Positions 1 to 6,347 of a DNA stretch of 7,355 nt are shown here, piece by piece. The position numbers were made by a program, and so were the translations under genes. Source of the stretch: an uncultured Elusimicrobium sp. Its GTDB lineage: Bacteria; Elusimicrobiota; Elusimicrobia; Elusimicrobiales; Elusimicrobiaceae. Position 1 is the stretch's first letter; the number at the start of each line of letters is the position of its first letter. The stretch spans positions 1 through 7,355 of the forward strand of contig CAMGSK010000071.1 in NCBI GenBank assembly GCA_946061795.1. Reading direction: 5' to 3'. Under the pieces are notes generated by a model that worked only from the letters and a program-made list of their open reading frames with translations, was not told where the DNA came from and ran no database searches.

Positions 1-4
1 TTTT

Positions 5-48
5 AACGGGGAACCGTATGTCGTTCTCTTGACCCGTTTTTTTTTTTT
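5..48 (+). terminator. possible intrinsic terminator of an upstream gene
   Basis: AACGGG at 5-10 pairs with CCCGTT at 33-38, and GAAC at 11-14 pairs with GTTC at 23-26 inside it. This leaves an 8-nt loop and a 6-nt bulge on the 3' side. The stem runs directly into 12 consecutive T (37-48). The T run is typical of an intrinsic terminator, but the bulged stem is weaker than the other terminators in this window, and the same bases serve the promoter at 29-56. The upstream gene is outside the window, so its use as a terminator is inferred. Confidence 0.4.
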
Positions 49-56
49 GATACATT
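29..56 (+). promoter_or_regulatory. sigma70-type promoter with poly-T spacer
   Basis: A -35 box TTGACC (29-34, 5 of 6 to consensus) and a -10 box TACATT (51-56, 4 of 6) are separated by 16 bp. TGA directly before the -10 matches the extended -10 form (TGn). Twelve of the 16 spacer bases are one T run. The predicted start of transcription is near 63, giving a leader of about 28 nt with a good ribosome site before the ATG at 91. It would drive the cysteine-rich secreted protein. Assignment is by eye; an alternative -10 lies in the TATAGC at 60-65. Confidence 0.5.
37..48 (+). repeat. homopolymer tract, 12 T
   Basis: Twelve consecutive T lie wholly inside the spacer between the -35 and -10 boxes upstream of the secreted protein gene. 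It is either the U tract of an upstream terminator, a slippage-prone spacer that tunes the promoter, or both. The length is read directly; assembly errors are common in such runs. Confidence 0.9.
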
Positions 57-90
57 TTTTATAGCCGGAACCATTTTTGGAGGATCGCAT

Positions 91-1263
91 ATGAAACATC
101 TTCTCACGGGCCTTTTAGCCCTCTTTGTCTTTGCGCCCGCCGTCCGGGCCGAAGTCATAGACGCGGTGCTGTTTAACCCTTCGCGTCTGGGACGTTATGA
201 AAACTTAAAAGTCTCTTCCGAGCTGGATGCTTCGGGAGGAGTCAATGTCCAAACGGCCACAGTCCAAAGCCATAGCGCCGTGAATGTAAACAGTCCCTCC
301 GGATATAACCTGGAGAATGTGTCCGCCCACAAAGTCAATTTGCCGAATACGGCATTCCAAAGTTCTTCGTTCCAAGCGGCGGGAGGGAAGGCCTCCTTTG
401 GAAGCGGAGAAATCCAGAACTTAAAAGATTCTGCGCAGAAAATGCGCGTAAAAGGCAAAACTGTGACGGTGGGTAAAGACGTGACAGTAGAGATGTTGGG
501 AGGGGAAGACTCTTCTAACCAGGAAGTGAAAGGGCTGAGGCTGGGAGGTAATGATATCCCGCAGCCGGTGTCCGGATGTGTGGATTTGAACTGGTATGCG
601 CAGAAGGCGGCGAGCGGGAAGGAGTATAAAGTATTAGGCTTTAGGAGCTGTCCGGGAGGGGAAGGAGAGTGCACGAAGACGTGCGGAGCGGGCTATACGC
701 TCAATGAAGAGAAATGCGAATGTGAGAAGAACCCGTGCACCAAGACATGCGGAACGGGTTATACGCTTAACGAAGAGAAATGCGAATGTGAAAAGAACCC
801 ATGCACGAAGACATGCGGGGAAGGCTACACGCTGAATGAAGAAACATGTGAGTGTGATAAGATTTCTTGCCCAAGCCCTACAAGCACTCCTTCTGGAAAT
901 CAATCCTGTACCGTGAAATATAAGTCGTATCATAACGGACAGCAATCTATTCCGGGAACGGCCAAACCGGAGTGGGATACGCAAACTTGTAAGTGGGTAT
1001 ATAAAACCTGTACGCCTAACTACAATGTGTGGACCCTGGTAGATAATCCGTTTCCGCCTGTGAGCTGTTATAATAATCGTTTTACATCACAAGCCACTAC
1101 TAACAGTGGAAACTTAAGAGAAGCTGCGCAATGCGCTTCTTATGGCAGTGGGAATGTGAGCCACGTCTATTATTATCCTAATGGAACCAGCGGAAACTGC
1201 GGTTCTTATACGTGCCCGTGCAATCACTGGATGTGCACGAATATCAGCCCTCAGCCTTTATAA
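91..1263 (+). CDS. secreted cysteine-rich repeat protein, unknown function
   Basis: I do not recognise a named family. GGAGG at 79-83 lies 7 nt before the ATG, and the first 20 residues form a clear Sec signal peptide: MKH, a hydrophobic core, then AVRA before cleavage at E21. Residues 21-162 contain no cysteine and are rich in Ser, Asn, Val and Gly with alternating hydrophobic residues (for example KTVTVGKDVTVEML at 123-136), suggesting a beta-rich or beta-helix-like fold. Residues 163-390 hold all 24 cysteines. Residues 194-259 are three tandem 22-residue units with spacing C-x3-C-x10-C-x-C-x4, followed by a Cys, Trp and Tyr rich tail. An even cysteine count in an exported protein suggests disulphide-stabilised modules outside the cytoplasm. 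There is no lipobox, LPXTG or C-terminal membrane segment. Positions 1021-1200 are about 44% G+C by count, lower than much of the housekeeping run. It stands alone between its own promoter and terminator. A surface or adhesin-like role is inference only. Confidence 0.85.
   Translation: MKHLLTGLLALFVFAPAVRAEVIDAVLFNPSRLGRYENLKVSSELDASGGVNVQTATVQSHSAVNVNSPSGYNLENVSAHKVNLPNTAFQSSSFQAAGGKASFGSGEIQNLKDSAQKMRVKGKTVTVGKDVTVEMLGGEDSSNQEVKGLRLGGNDIPQPVSGCVDLNWYAQKAASGKEYKVLGFRSCPGGEGECTKTCGAGYTLNEEKCECEKNPCTKTCGTGYTLNEEKCECEKNPCTKTCGEGYTLNEETCECDKISCPSPTSTPSGNQSCTVKYKSYHNGQQSIPGTAKPEWDTQTCKWVYKTCTPNYNVWTLVDNPFPPVSCYNNRFTSQATTNSGNLREAAQCASYGSGNVSHVYYYPNGTSGNCGSYTCPCNHWMCTNISPQPL
670..867 (+). repeat. 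three tandem 66-bp units (22-residue Cys modules)
   Basis: Units lie at 670-735, 736-801 and 802-867 and encode residues 194-215, 216-237 and 238-259. Each begins CTKTCG, carries GYTLNEE in the middle and ends with a C-x-C pair. Units 1 and 2 differ at 8 of 66 bases, and only one change alters a residue (Ala to Thr). Unit 3 is more diverged at its end (DKIS against EKNP). The unit resembles small disulphide-rich extracellular modules in spacing, but I cannot place it in a named domain family. Confidence 0.95.
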
Positions 1264-1269
1264 GAGCAC

Positions 1270-1297
1270 AAGCCCCCGGAAAACCCGGGGGCTTTTT
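1270..1297 (+). terminator. intrinsic terminator of the cysteine-rich protein gene
   Basis: AGCCCCCGG (1271-1279) pairs perfectly with CCGGGGGCT (1285-1293) across a 5-nt loop, with one more A-T pair outside. It is followed by a T run (1293-1297). It starts 7 nt after the TAA at 1261-1263. Confidence 0.93.
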
Positions 1298-1322
1298 ATC
1301 GGACGATCTGGCGTTGTTATGG

Positions 1323-1350
1323 GTTTGGCCCGAAATATTTCAGGCAAAAC
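1323..1350. other. 28-bp imperfect palindrome in the convergent gap
   Basis: The core GAAATATTTC (1332-1341) is a perfect palindrome. It is flanked by GCC (1328-1330) against GGC (1343-1345) and by GTTT (1323-1326) against AAAC (1347-1350). Twelve of the 14 base pairs match; the exceptions are 1331/1342 and 1327/1346. It could be a protein-binding dyad, or fold in RNA as a stem with an AUAU loop. It lies between the two terminators and overlaps no convincing gene. Otherwise the 115 bp between the terminators contain only a 30-codon ATG frame (1319-1411) without a ribosome site, which I do not call a gene. Confidence 0.6.
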
Positions 1351-1413
1351 TTGGGAACGAAGGGATGGGTTGTGCCGTTGCTTTGCGGAAAGAAAGCGAT
1401 TGGGAAGATAAAG

Positions 1414-1441
1414 AAATCCCGGGGTAAACCCCGGGATTTTT
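1414..1441. terminator. bidirectional intrinsic terminator between convergent genes
   Basis: AAATCCCGGGG (1414-1424) pairs with CCCCGGGATTT (1429-1439) around a TAAA loop. On the plus strand the stem ends in TTTTT (1437-1441). On the minus strand it ends in TTTCTTT, placed about 15 nt after the stop codon of the leftward gene, so that gene is the more likely main user. Together with the hairpin at 1270-1297 it isolates the two convergent transcripts. Confidence 0.88.
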
Positions 1442-1453
1442 GTTGATTCATTT

Positions 1454-2248
1454 TCACTGTTTTTTGACCGGAGGGGGACCAAGATAACGGATTTTGGGGC
1501 GAATAGAAGACCGGGCGGAAGGCGCGATTACTTTGTCTTCCGGACCGTCCCAGCGGTAAAAGGAGGTGGGCGCTGTCCGCGGCACGGCGGCTTTGGCTGG
1601 AGGGTTGTTTGTCGCCGCGGCCGTTGCAGCCGCCGCTTTTTGTCTTTTTAAAAATTCCAAATGCGTGTTTTTGCTGGAAGAGGTTTCAAAGGTTTTGCTC
1701 AGCGTTTGGTTTTCAAACAGAAACCACCTGTCCGTTTTTTGGGGTGTGTTAACGTCCGTATAAGCCAATCTGTACAGTACGGACCCGGCCGGCAGAGCGT
1801 CCTCCTGTTCTTTCTGCGCTTCCCCGCGGTAAAAACGTTCAAAATCCGCCTGCTTAAGGCCGATGTTTACGCCGTATTTTTTATTGACGGCTAGTACGTC
1901 CGCCGCCGTGGCGGCCGCGGCAACAAACGTTTGGGGGCTTTCGGCTTTGAATAAAAATTTGCGGAAATCAGCTCCGTTAAAATATTCCACCAGGGCATAT
2001 TCCCCTCCCGTTCCGCGGACAATACGGTCTTTGTCCGATACGACGGGCACCGCATAGAGCACCTGCTCCCGGGTTTTTCCCCGCAGCTTGCGGGTGAGCT
2101 GCACGGCATTGCGGTCCCACAGCGTGGGCGCGGCGGGAGCCTCGGAAGGTTCCCCGTGCATTTCAATCACGATTTCATCTTCCTGCGCCGCATAAACGGG
2201 CGCGGCGGAAGATAAGAAAAACGGCAAAAGACACAGAAATCGTTTCAT
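1454..2248 (-). CDS. secreted protein of unknown function
   Basis: A 264-residue protein with a Sec signal peptide (MKRF, hydrophobic core, cleavage after PVYA at residue 20). The only cysteine (C6) is inside the signal peptide with no lipobox, so the mature protein is a cysteine-free soluble envelope or secreted protein. Residues 43-200 look globular, with mixed helix and strand; the stretch LRGKTREQVLYAVP (55-68) is faintly like the start of BamE/SmpA-type domains, too weak to assign. Residues 203-227 are an Ala/Pro-rich low-complexity linker, and the tail (228-264) is basic and rich in Pro, ending PPPVKKQ. No catalytic motif is visible. The start is fixed by the signal peptide, yet there is no Shine-Dalgarno sequence before it. 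It is divergent from hpt and convergent with the cysteine-rich gene, so it is probably a single-gene transcript. Confidence 0.8.
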   Translation of the reverse strand: MKRFLCLLPFFLSSAAPVYAAQEDEIVIEMHGEPSEAPAAPTLWDRNAVQLTRKLRGKTREQVLYAVPVVSDKDRIVRGTGGEYALVEYFNGADFRKFLFKAESPQTFVAAAATAADVLAVNKKYGVNIGLKQADFERFYRGEAQKEQEDALPAGSVLYRLAYTDVNTPQKTDRWFLFENQTLSKTFETSSSKNTHLEFLKRQKAAAATAAATNNPPAKAAVPRTAPTSFYRWDGPEDKVIAPSARSSIRPKIRYLGPPPVKKQ

Positions 2249-2254
2249 GCGCTT

Positions 2255-2260
2255 AGTGTA
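2255..2260 (-). promoter_or_regulatory. candidate -10 box placed for a leaderless mRNA
   Basis: Read on the minus strand, TACACT (4 of 6 to TATAAT) is followed by AAGCGC and then the ATG of the leftward gene. Transcription normally starts about 7 nt after the -10, which here is the A of the ATG. No purine-rich ribosome site precedes the ATG, which supports a leaderless message. A convincing -35 is not visible, so the call is tentative. Confidence 0.33.
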
Positions 2261-2333
2261 GCACTTTTTGACAGGGTTTTTGTAGGGGGGCGGCTTTGGA
2301 TAGAAAACAGGCCGCTGCGAACTTTAATTTTTC

Positions 2334-2361
2334 AGTCCGGAGAAAATCTCCGGGCTTTTTT
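2334..2361 (+). terminator. intrinsic terminator with no obvious gene in front
   Basis: AGTCCGGAGA (2334-2343) pairs with TCTCCGGGCT (2347-2356), including one G-T wobble, around an AAA loop. It is followed by six T (2356-2361). On the minus strand there is no matching T tract, so it acts rightward only. The only sequence before it in this direction is the 85-bp divergent gap and the antisense of the leftward gene. It may end a short RNA or block antisense read-through toward hpt, or be an attenuator if an earlier hpt promoter exists. Confidence 0.82.
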
Positions 2362-2386
2362 GCGTCTTTTTTTCTTCGTTTTCCTC

Positions 2387-2415
2387 TTCACAGCCGGGCC
2401 AAAATAAAGTATCCT
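2387..2415 (+). promoter_or_regulatory. sigma70-type promoter for hpt and probably the whole run
   Basis: TTCACA (2387-2392, 5 of 6 to the -35 consensus) and TATCCT (2410-2415, 4 of 6 to the -10) are 17 bp apart, the ideal spacing. The predicted start is near 2422, giving a leader of about 22 nt that contains the ribosome site GGAGG (2435-2439). It sits downstream of the orphan terminator, so that terminator should not affect hpt transcripts started here. Confidence 0.6.
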
Positions 2416-2443
2416 GTAAGTATCTATTTCTATTGGAGGGCTT

Positions 2444-2971
2444 ATGCCGGAAACTCCCGTTTTGGAACGCGTTTTATTTTCTGAAGAACAATTAGCCGAA
2501 AGAGTGGCCGCTTTGGGCCGTGAAATCTCGGCCGATTATAAAGGCAAACAGCCGTTGTTTGTGGGTATTTTGCGCGGGTGCATTATGTTTTATGCGGATT
2601 TGCTGCGCAATATCAGCGTGGACTGCACGATGGATTTTATGTGCCTTTCCTCTTACAGCGGCACCAGTTCCACCGGCGAAGTACGCACCATGCTGGATTT
2701 GCGCGAAAGCATTAAGGGCCGCCACGTCGTCATTGTGGAAGACATCGTGGATACGGGGCTGACGCTGCATTATTTAATGAATAATCTCAAAACGCGCGGC
2801 GCGGCCAGCATTGAGATTTGCTGCCTCTTGGACAAGCCCGCCAACCGCAAAGCCGAAGTGCACCCTAAATACGTGGGATTTTCCGTAGAGAATGAATTTG
2901 TCATCGGCTACGGGCTGGACTATAACGAACTGTACCGCAATTTGCCCTATATCGGAGTATTTAAAAAATAA
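2444..2971 (+). CDS. hpt: hypoxanthine phosphoribosyltransferase
   Basis: Cytoplasmic purine-salvage enzyme that joins hypoxanthine (and usually guanine) to PRPP to give IMP or GMP plus pyrophosphate. The 175-residue length is normal for bacterial Hpt. Visible motifs are the LRG pyrophosphate loop (43-45), the mobile loop SSYSGTSSTGEVR (69-81), the PRPP-binding signature VVIVEDIVDTGLT (95-107) with acidic pair E99-D100 and D103, the purine-contact lysine in DKP (130-132), and the C-terminal GYGLDYNELYR block (155-165). GGAGG lies 4 nt before the ATG. Its TAA shares one base with the ATG of ftsH, the same hpt-ftsH neighbourhood found in many bacteria such as Bacillus. Substrate preference between hypoxanthine and guanine cannot be read from the sequence. 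Confidence 0.97.
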   Translation: MPETPVLERVLFSEEQLAERVAALGREISADYKGKQPLFVGILRGCIMFYADLLRNISVDCTMDFMCLSSYSGTSSTGEVRTMLDLRESIKGRHVVIVEDIVDTGLTLHYLMNNLKTRGAASIEICCLLDKPANRKAEVHPKYVGFSVENEFVIGYGLDYNELYRNLPYIGVFKK

Positions 2972-4878
2972 TGAACAACAAAAACAACAACCGCCGCATC
3001 ATCTCCATTAACCAGATTTTAATGTGGGTGGCTATTTTTGCCGTCGCCGTATTTTTGTTCAACCGGCCCGGCAGCCAGAAGCAAACACTGGATTATTCCG
3101 ACTTTAAGACCAAAGTCGCCTCCGGCGAAGTGTCAGATTTGACCGTGGCTCCAGGTGTGATTACCGGTACGCTGAAAGAAGCGGAAGGCAAAGAGACCGC
3201 TTTTAAAACCGTGCGCATGGAAGACCCGGATTTGGTGCGGGAACTGACGGCCCACAAAATCGCTTACAAAGCGCAGGCGGACAATTCGTGGGTGGGAAAC
3301 ATTTTGTTCAACGTGGCGTGGATTGTGCTGCTGATTGGCTTGTGGTGGTTTGTGTTTATCCGTCCGCAACGCTCGGACGGCAAAAGCGCGATGAACTTCG
3401 CCCGCAGCAAAGCCAAAATGCAGGACCCTTCCAAACAAAACATTACGTTTAAAGACGTGGCCGGCGTGGAAGAAGCCAAAGAAGAACTGCAGGACATCAT
3501 TAAATTTTTGAAAAATCCCAAAAAATTTCACAAACTGGGCGGCAAACTGCCCAAAGGCGTGCTTTTGTACGGCGCGCCGGGTACGGGCAAAACCCTGCTG
3601 GCCAAAGCCGTAGCCGGAGAGGCGGGCGTGGCGTTCTTTTCCGCTTCCGCTTCCGAGTTTGTGGAAATGTTCGTCGGCGTCGGTGCGGCGCGCGTGCGCG
3701 ACTTGTTTGACCAGGCCAAGAAAAATTCCCCGGCCATTATTTTTATTGACGAATTGGACGCCGTTGGCCGCCGGCGTTTTGCAGGTATCGGCGGCGGACA
3801 TGACGAACGCGAACAAACGCTGAACCAGCTGCTGATTGAATTGGACGGATTTGAAAGCAAACAGGGGATTATCTTGATGGCGTCCACCAACCGGCCCGAC
3901 GTGTTGGACCCCGCGCTCATCCGCCCGGGACGTTTTGACCGGCACGTGTCCGTGCCCGCGCCGGATTTGAAAGGGCGTGAAGAAATTTTAAAAGTGCACG
4001 CCAAAAAAGTGAAACTCGCGCCGGAAGTGGATTTGAAAACCGTCGCCAAAGGTACGCCCGGTTTTGTGGGGGCGGATTTGGCCAACGTCATTAACGAAGC
4101 CGCCATTTTGGCCGCGCGCGCTGATAAAGACGCGGTGGAAAATTCCGATATGGACGAAGCGGTGGAACGCGTATTGGCCGGGCCGCAGAAAAAGAGCCGC
4201 ATTATTTCCGAAAAGGAACGCAAAATCATCGCCGCACACGAAGTGGGGCATACGGTGGTTGCGCGTCTGACCAACCATTCCGACCCGGTGCACAAAGTGA
4301 CCATTATTCCCCGCGGCCAGGCGCTGGGATACACGCTGCAGCTGCCGCTGGAAGACAAATTTTTAACCAGCAAATCCGAAATTTTGGATAAGATTTGCAT
4401 TTTGCTCGCGGGCCGCGCCAGCGAAGAAATCGTGTTCGGAGAAATCACCTCCGGCGCCAGCGACGACTTGAACAAAGCCACCGCTTACGCGCGCAAAATG
4501 ATTATGGAGCTGGGCATGAGCGAAAACATCGGTCCCATTGCCTTGCCCGACGGCGAGGAAGGCGAGGTGTTTTTGGGCCGGGATTTGTCCCGCCACCGGC
4601 ATTATTCGGAAGATTTGTCCAAGCGTATTGATGCGGAGATTACCGACACGCTCCGCGCCGCATATGCCCGCGCCAAAGAAATCATCACTTCCCGCCGCGC
4701 GCAATTTGACGCGCTGGTGGAGCGGCTGCTGGAAAAAGAAGTGGTGGAAGCCGCGGAAATAGATGAAATTTTGGGTCTTGCGCCCCGGAAAGAAAATGTT
4801 CCGCAGAGCGGGAGCTCCGCGGAAAAAGAGTCCGGTTCCAAACAACCGGCTCCCGCCGAGCAGGCGGAATTATTTTAA
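2971..4878 (+). CDS. ftsH: ATP-dependent zinc metalloprotease FtsH
   Basis: Membrane-anchored AAA+ protease that extracts and degrades membrane and short-lived cytoplasmic proteins as a hexamer. In order: a transmembrane segment at about 14-30, a short periplasmic domain (31-109), a second transmembrane segment (111-130), then the AAA+ module. This has Walker A GAPGTGKT (201-208), pore motif FVG (234-236), Walker B IIFIDE (256-261) and the second region of homology ending RPGRFDR, with arginine fingers R318 and R321. The M41 peptidase has HEVGH (423-427, zinc ligands H423 and H427, catalytic E424) and a third-ligand aspartate in GASDDL (D498 or D499). At 635 residues it is close to E. coli FtsH. 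The tail after about 605 is hydrophilic and low-complexity, ending QAELF. The only ribosome-site-like bases (GGAG, 2954-2957) are 13 nt from the ATG, so translation probably depends on coupling to hpt through TAATG. Confidence 0.98.
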   Translation: MNNKNNNRRIISINQILMWVAIFAVAVFLFNRPGSQKQTLDYSDFKTKVASGEVSDLTVAPGVITGTLKEAEGKETAFKTVRMEDPDLVRELTAHKIAYKAQADNSWVGNILFNVAWIVLLIGLWWFVFIRPQRSDGKSAMNFARSKAKMQDPSKQNITFKDVAGVEEAKEELQDIIKFLKNPKKFHKLGGKLPKGVLLYGAPGTGKTLLAKAVAGEAGVAFFSASASEFVEMFVGVGAARVRDLFDQAKKNSPAIIFIDELDAVGRRRFAGIGGGHDEREQTLNQLLIELDGFESKQGIILMASTNRPDVLDPALIRPGRFDRHVSVPAPDLKGREEILKVHAKKVKLAPEVDLKTVAKGTPGFVGADLANVINEAAILAARADKDAVENSDMDEAVERVLAGPQKKSRIISEKERKIIAAHEVGHTVVARLTNHSDPVHKVTIIPRGQALGYTLQLPLEDKFLTSKSEILDKICILLAGRASEEIVFGEITSGASDDLNKATAYARKMIMELGMSENIGPIALPDGEEGEVFLGRDLSRHRHYSEDLSKRIDAEITDTLRAAYARAKEIITSRRAQFDALVERLLEKEVVEAAEIDEILGLAPRKENVPQSGSSAEKESGSKQPAPAEQAELF

Positions 4879-4994
4879 AACCGCCGCGCCCGCGCAAGGG
4901 GCGCGCGAAACCGGAGCCGGCGCCGCAAGCGCCGCACGGGCGGCCGCGTGAAAGGGAAATTTCCTTTGGTCTGCGTCCGCGAAGAGGACATGTT
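4879..4994 (+). other. GC-rich ftsH-glmM gap where folP would lie
   Basis: The first 72 bases (4879-4950) are about 83% G+C by count, well above the genes on either side. They hold two short hairpins without T tracts: CGCGCCC/GGGCGCG (4885-4891 with 4899-4905) and GGCGC/GCGCC (4919-4923 with 4929-4933). Both forward frames that matter, those of ftsH and of glmM, stay open across this region, and the glmM frame would read as a Pro/Arg/Lys-rich peptide. I see no promoter or terminator. GAGGA at 4984-4988 is the glmM ribosome site. Transcription probably continues from ftsH. Confidence 0.6.
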
Positions 4995-6347
4995 ATGGGA
5001 AAATATTTCGGCACTGACGGCGTGCGCGCCGTAGCGGGACGCTTCCCGCTGACGAATGATTTTATCGCCAAACTGGGCTACTGTGCGCTCAAGGAACTGG
5101 AGCAGTACGCCGCGCAGTATCACTTGAAAAACCAGGTCGTTATCGCGCGTGATACGCGCTTGTCCGGTCCTTCCATTTTGAAAAACCTTTCGGACGGCAT
5201 CCGTGCCGCGGGTGCGGACGTGCTGGACATGGGCGTGTCTCCCACTCCCTCCGTGGCCGACGCGGTGAAACAGACGGGTTCTTTGTGCGGCGTGGTAATT
5301 TCCGCCAGTCATAATCCTCCGGAATTTAACGGAATCAAATTTTTTACTCACACCGGCACCAAACTGCCGGAAGATTTGGAAGACAAGATTGAAGCGGCCA
5401 TCGAATCTCTGTCCGCCGTTCCCGCTCCCACAGGCGTTTATCGCGCCGCCCCGGAATTGGTGGAAGATTACAAGAAATTTTTAGCGTCCACCGTGGACGC
5501 GTCTTTGCTCAAAGGGACGAAAGTGGTGCTGGACTGCGCCAACGGAGCGGCCGGAAAAATAGCGCCTGCCGTGTTTCGCGCTTTGGGCATGGAAGTGACG
5601 GTAATGGGAGACGACTCCGATGGGGCGCATATTAACGAAGGGGTCGGCGCGCTGCATACGGAAAAAATGCAGGAGCTGACGCGCAAAGAACGCGCCTATG
5701 CCGGCTTTAGTTTTGACGGAGACGCCGACCGCGTCATCGCTTCGGACGAAAACGGCCGCCAGCTGGACGGGGAATATATTATCGCCGCGTCCGCCTTGGC
5801 CTTAAAAGAGCGCGGCGCACTGCCCGCCAATAAAGCCGTGTTAACCGTCATGGCCAATTTGGGCTGTATTAATTATTTGAAAGACCGGGGGGTAGATGTG
5901 GAGCTGACCCCCGTGGGAGACAAATACGTTTCCCAAACTTTGCGCGAGCAAGGGCTGGCCGTCGGGGGGGAAACCTCCGGGCATATCATCTTCCCGGCGT
6001 ATTCCGCCACGGGGGACGGCATTTTGTCGGCGTTGCAATTTTTGCAATTTGCCAAAAAATCCGGCCTGCCGCTCAGCGCGTTTGCTGCCAAATGGAACAA
6101 ATATCCGTGCCAGCTGCGCGCCATACACAGCGAAACCAAACCGGATTTGGAATCACTGCCCGGATTTTTAGACGGGATACGGCTGTTGGAAAACAAGCTG
6201 GGAGGCAAAGGCCGCGTGTTTGTGCGCTACAGCGGAACGGAACCCAAACTGCGTATTTTGGTGGAGGGTGAAACGGAAGAAACCGTCCGGCGCACCGCCG
6301 ATGAGGCGGAAACCCTTTACCGCTCCAAAACGGAGGGATTGAAATGA
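4995..6347 (+). CDS. glmM: phosphoglucosamine mutase
   Basis: Cytoplasmic enzyme that interconverts glucosamine-6-phosphate and glucosamine-1-phosphate on the way to UDP-GlcNAc. At 450 residues it matches the family. It shows the N-terminal signature KYFGTDGVR (3-11), the phosphoserine loop ISASHNP (102-108, S105 the phosphorylated residue), the magnesium loop DGDADR (241-246), the sugar-binding loop GGETSGH (324-330) and the phosphate-binding loop RYSGTEPKLR (411-420). GTDGVR and the phosphoserine context favour GlmM over the related phosphomannomutase/phosphoglucomutase enzymes, and the nearby glmS supports this. The ATG is set by GAGGA six nt upstream and by the conserved N-terminus; an ATG at 4990 is out of frame. 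The stop overlaps the pdxJ start as ATGA, so the two are translationally coupled. Confidence 0.97.
   Translation: MGKYFGTDGVRAVAGRFPLTNDFIAKLGYCALKELEQYAAQYHLKNQVVIARDTRLSGPSILKNLSDGIRAAGADVLDMGVSPTPSVADAVKQTGSLCGVVISASHNPPEFNGIKFFTHTGTKLPEDLEDKIEAAIESLSAVPAPTGVYRAAPELVEDYKKFLASTVDASLLKGTKVVLDCANGAAGKIAPAVFRALGMEVTVMGDDSDGAHINEGVGALHTEKMQELTRKERAYAGFSFDGDADRVIASDENGRQLDGEYIIAASALALKERGALPANKAVLTVMANLGCINYLKDRGVDVELTPVGDKYVSQTLREQGLAVGGETSGHIIFPAYSATGDGILSALQFLQFAKKSGLPLSAFAAKWNKYPCQLRAIHSETKPDLESLPGFLDGIRLLENKLGGKGRVFVRYSGTEPKLRILVEGETEETVRRTADEAETLYRSKTEGLK

Noticed and set aside
670..867. CRISPR array or mobile-element repeat
   Set aside because: The units are directly adjacent with no spacers, in frame, and differ mostly at silent positions: they are coding repeats.
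1323..1350. Chromosomal dif site (XerCD), because the palindrome is 28 bp and divides as 11-6-11
   Set aside because: The arms do not resemble the conserved dif arms (TTATGTTAA type); the size match alone is not enough.
1319..1411. Small plus-strand ORF of 30 codons in the convergent gap
   Set aside because: No ribosome site or promoter, and it runs through the palindrome.
2268..2306. Rightward promoter using TTGACA at 2268-2273
   Set aside because: The nearest -10-like bases (TAGAAA, 2301-2306) are 27 bp away, too far for a sigma70 spacer.
2249..2443. Purine riboswitch in front of hpt
   Set aside because: The terminator stem is there, but I see no three-way junction or conserved purine-aptamer bases, and the best promoter lies after the terminator.
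3528..4481. Long minus-strand open frame of 317 codons
   Set aside because: Antisense to the AAA+ and peptidase parts of ftsH; Ser-rich, no recognisable domain, no start signal.
4876..4998. Programmed frameshift joining ftsH to glmM, since the glmM frame stays open upstream to ftsH
   Set aside because: No proper slippery heptamer occurs at the ftsH stop, glmM has its own ribosome site and conserved N-terminus, and other frames are open here too because the DNA is GC-rich.
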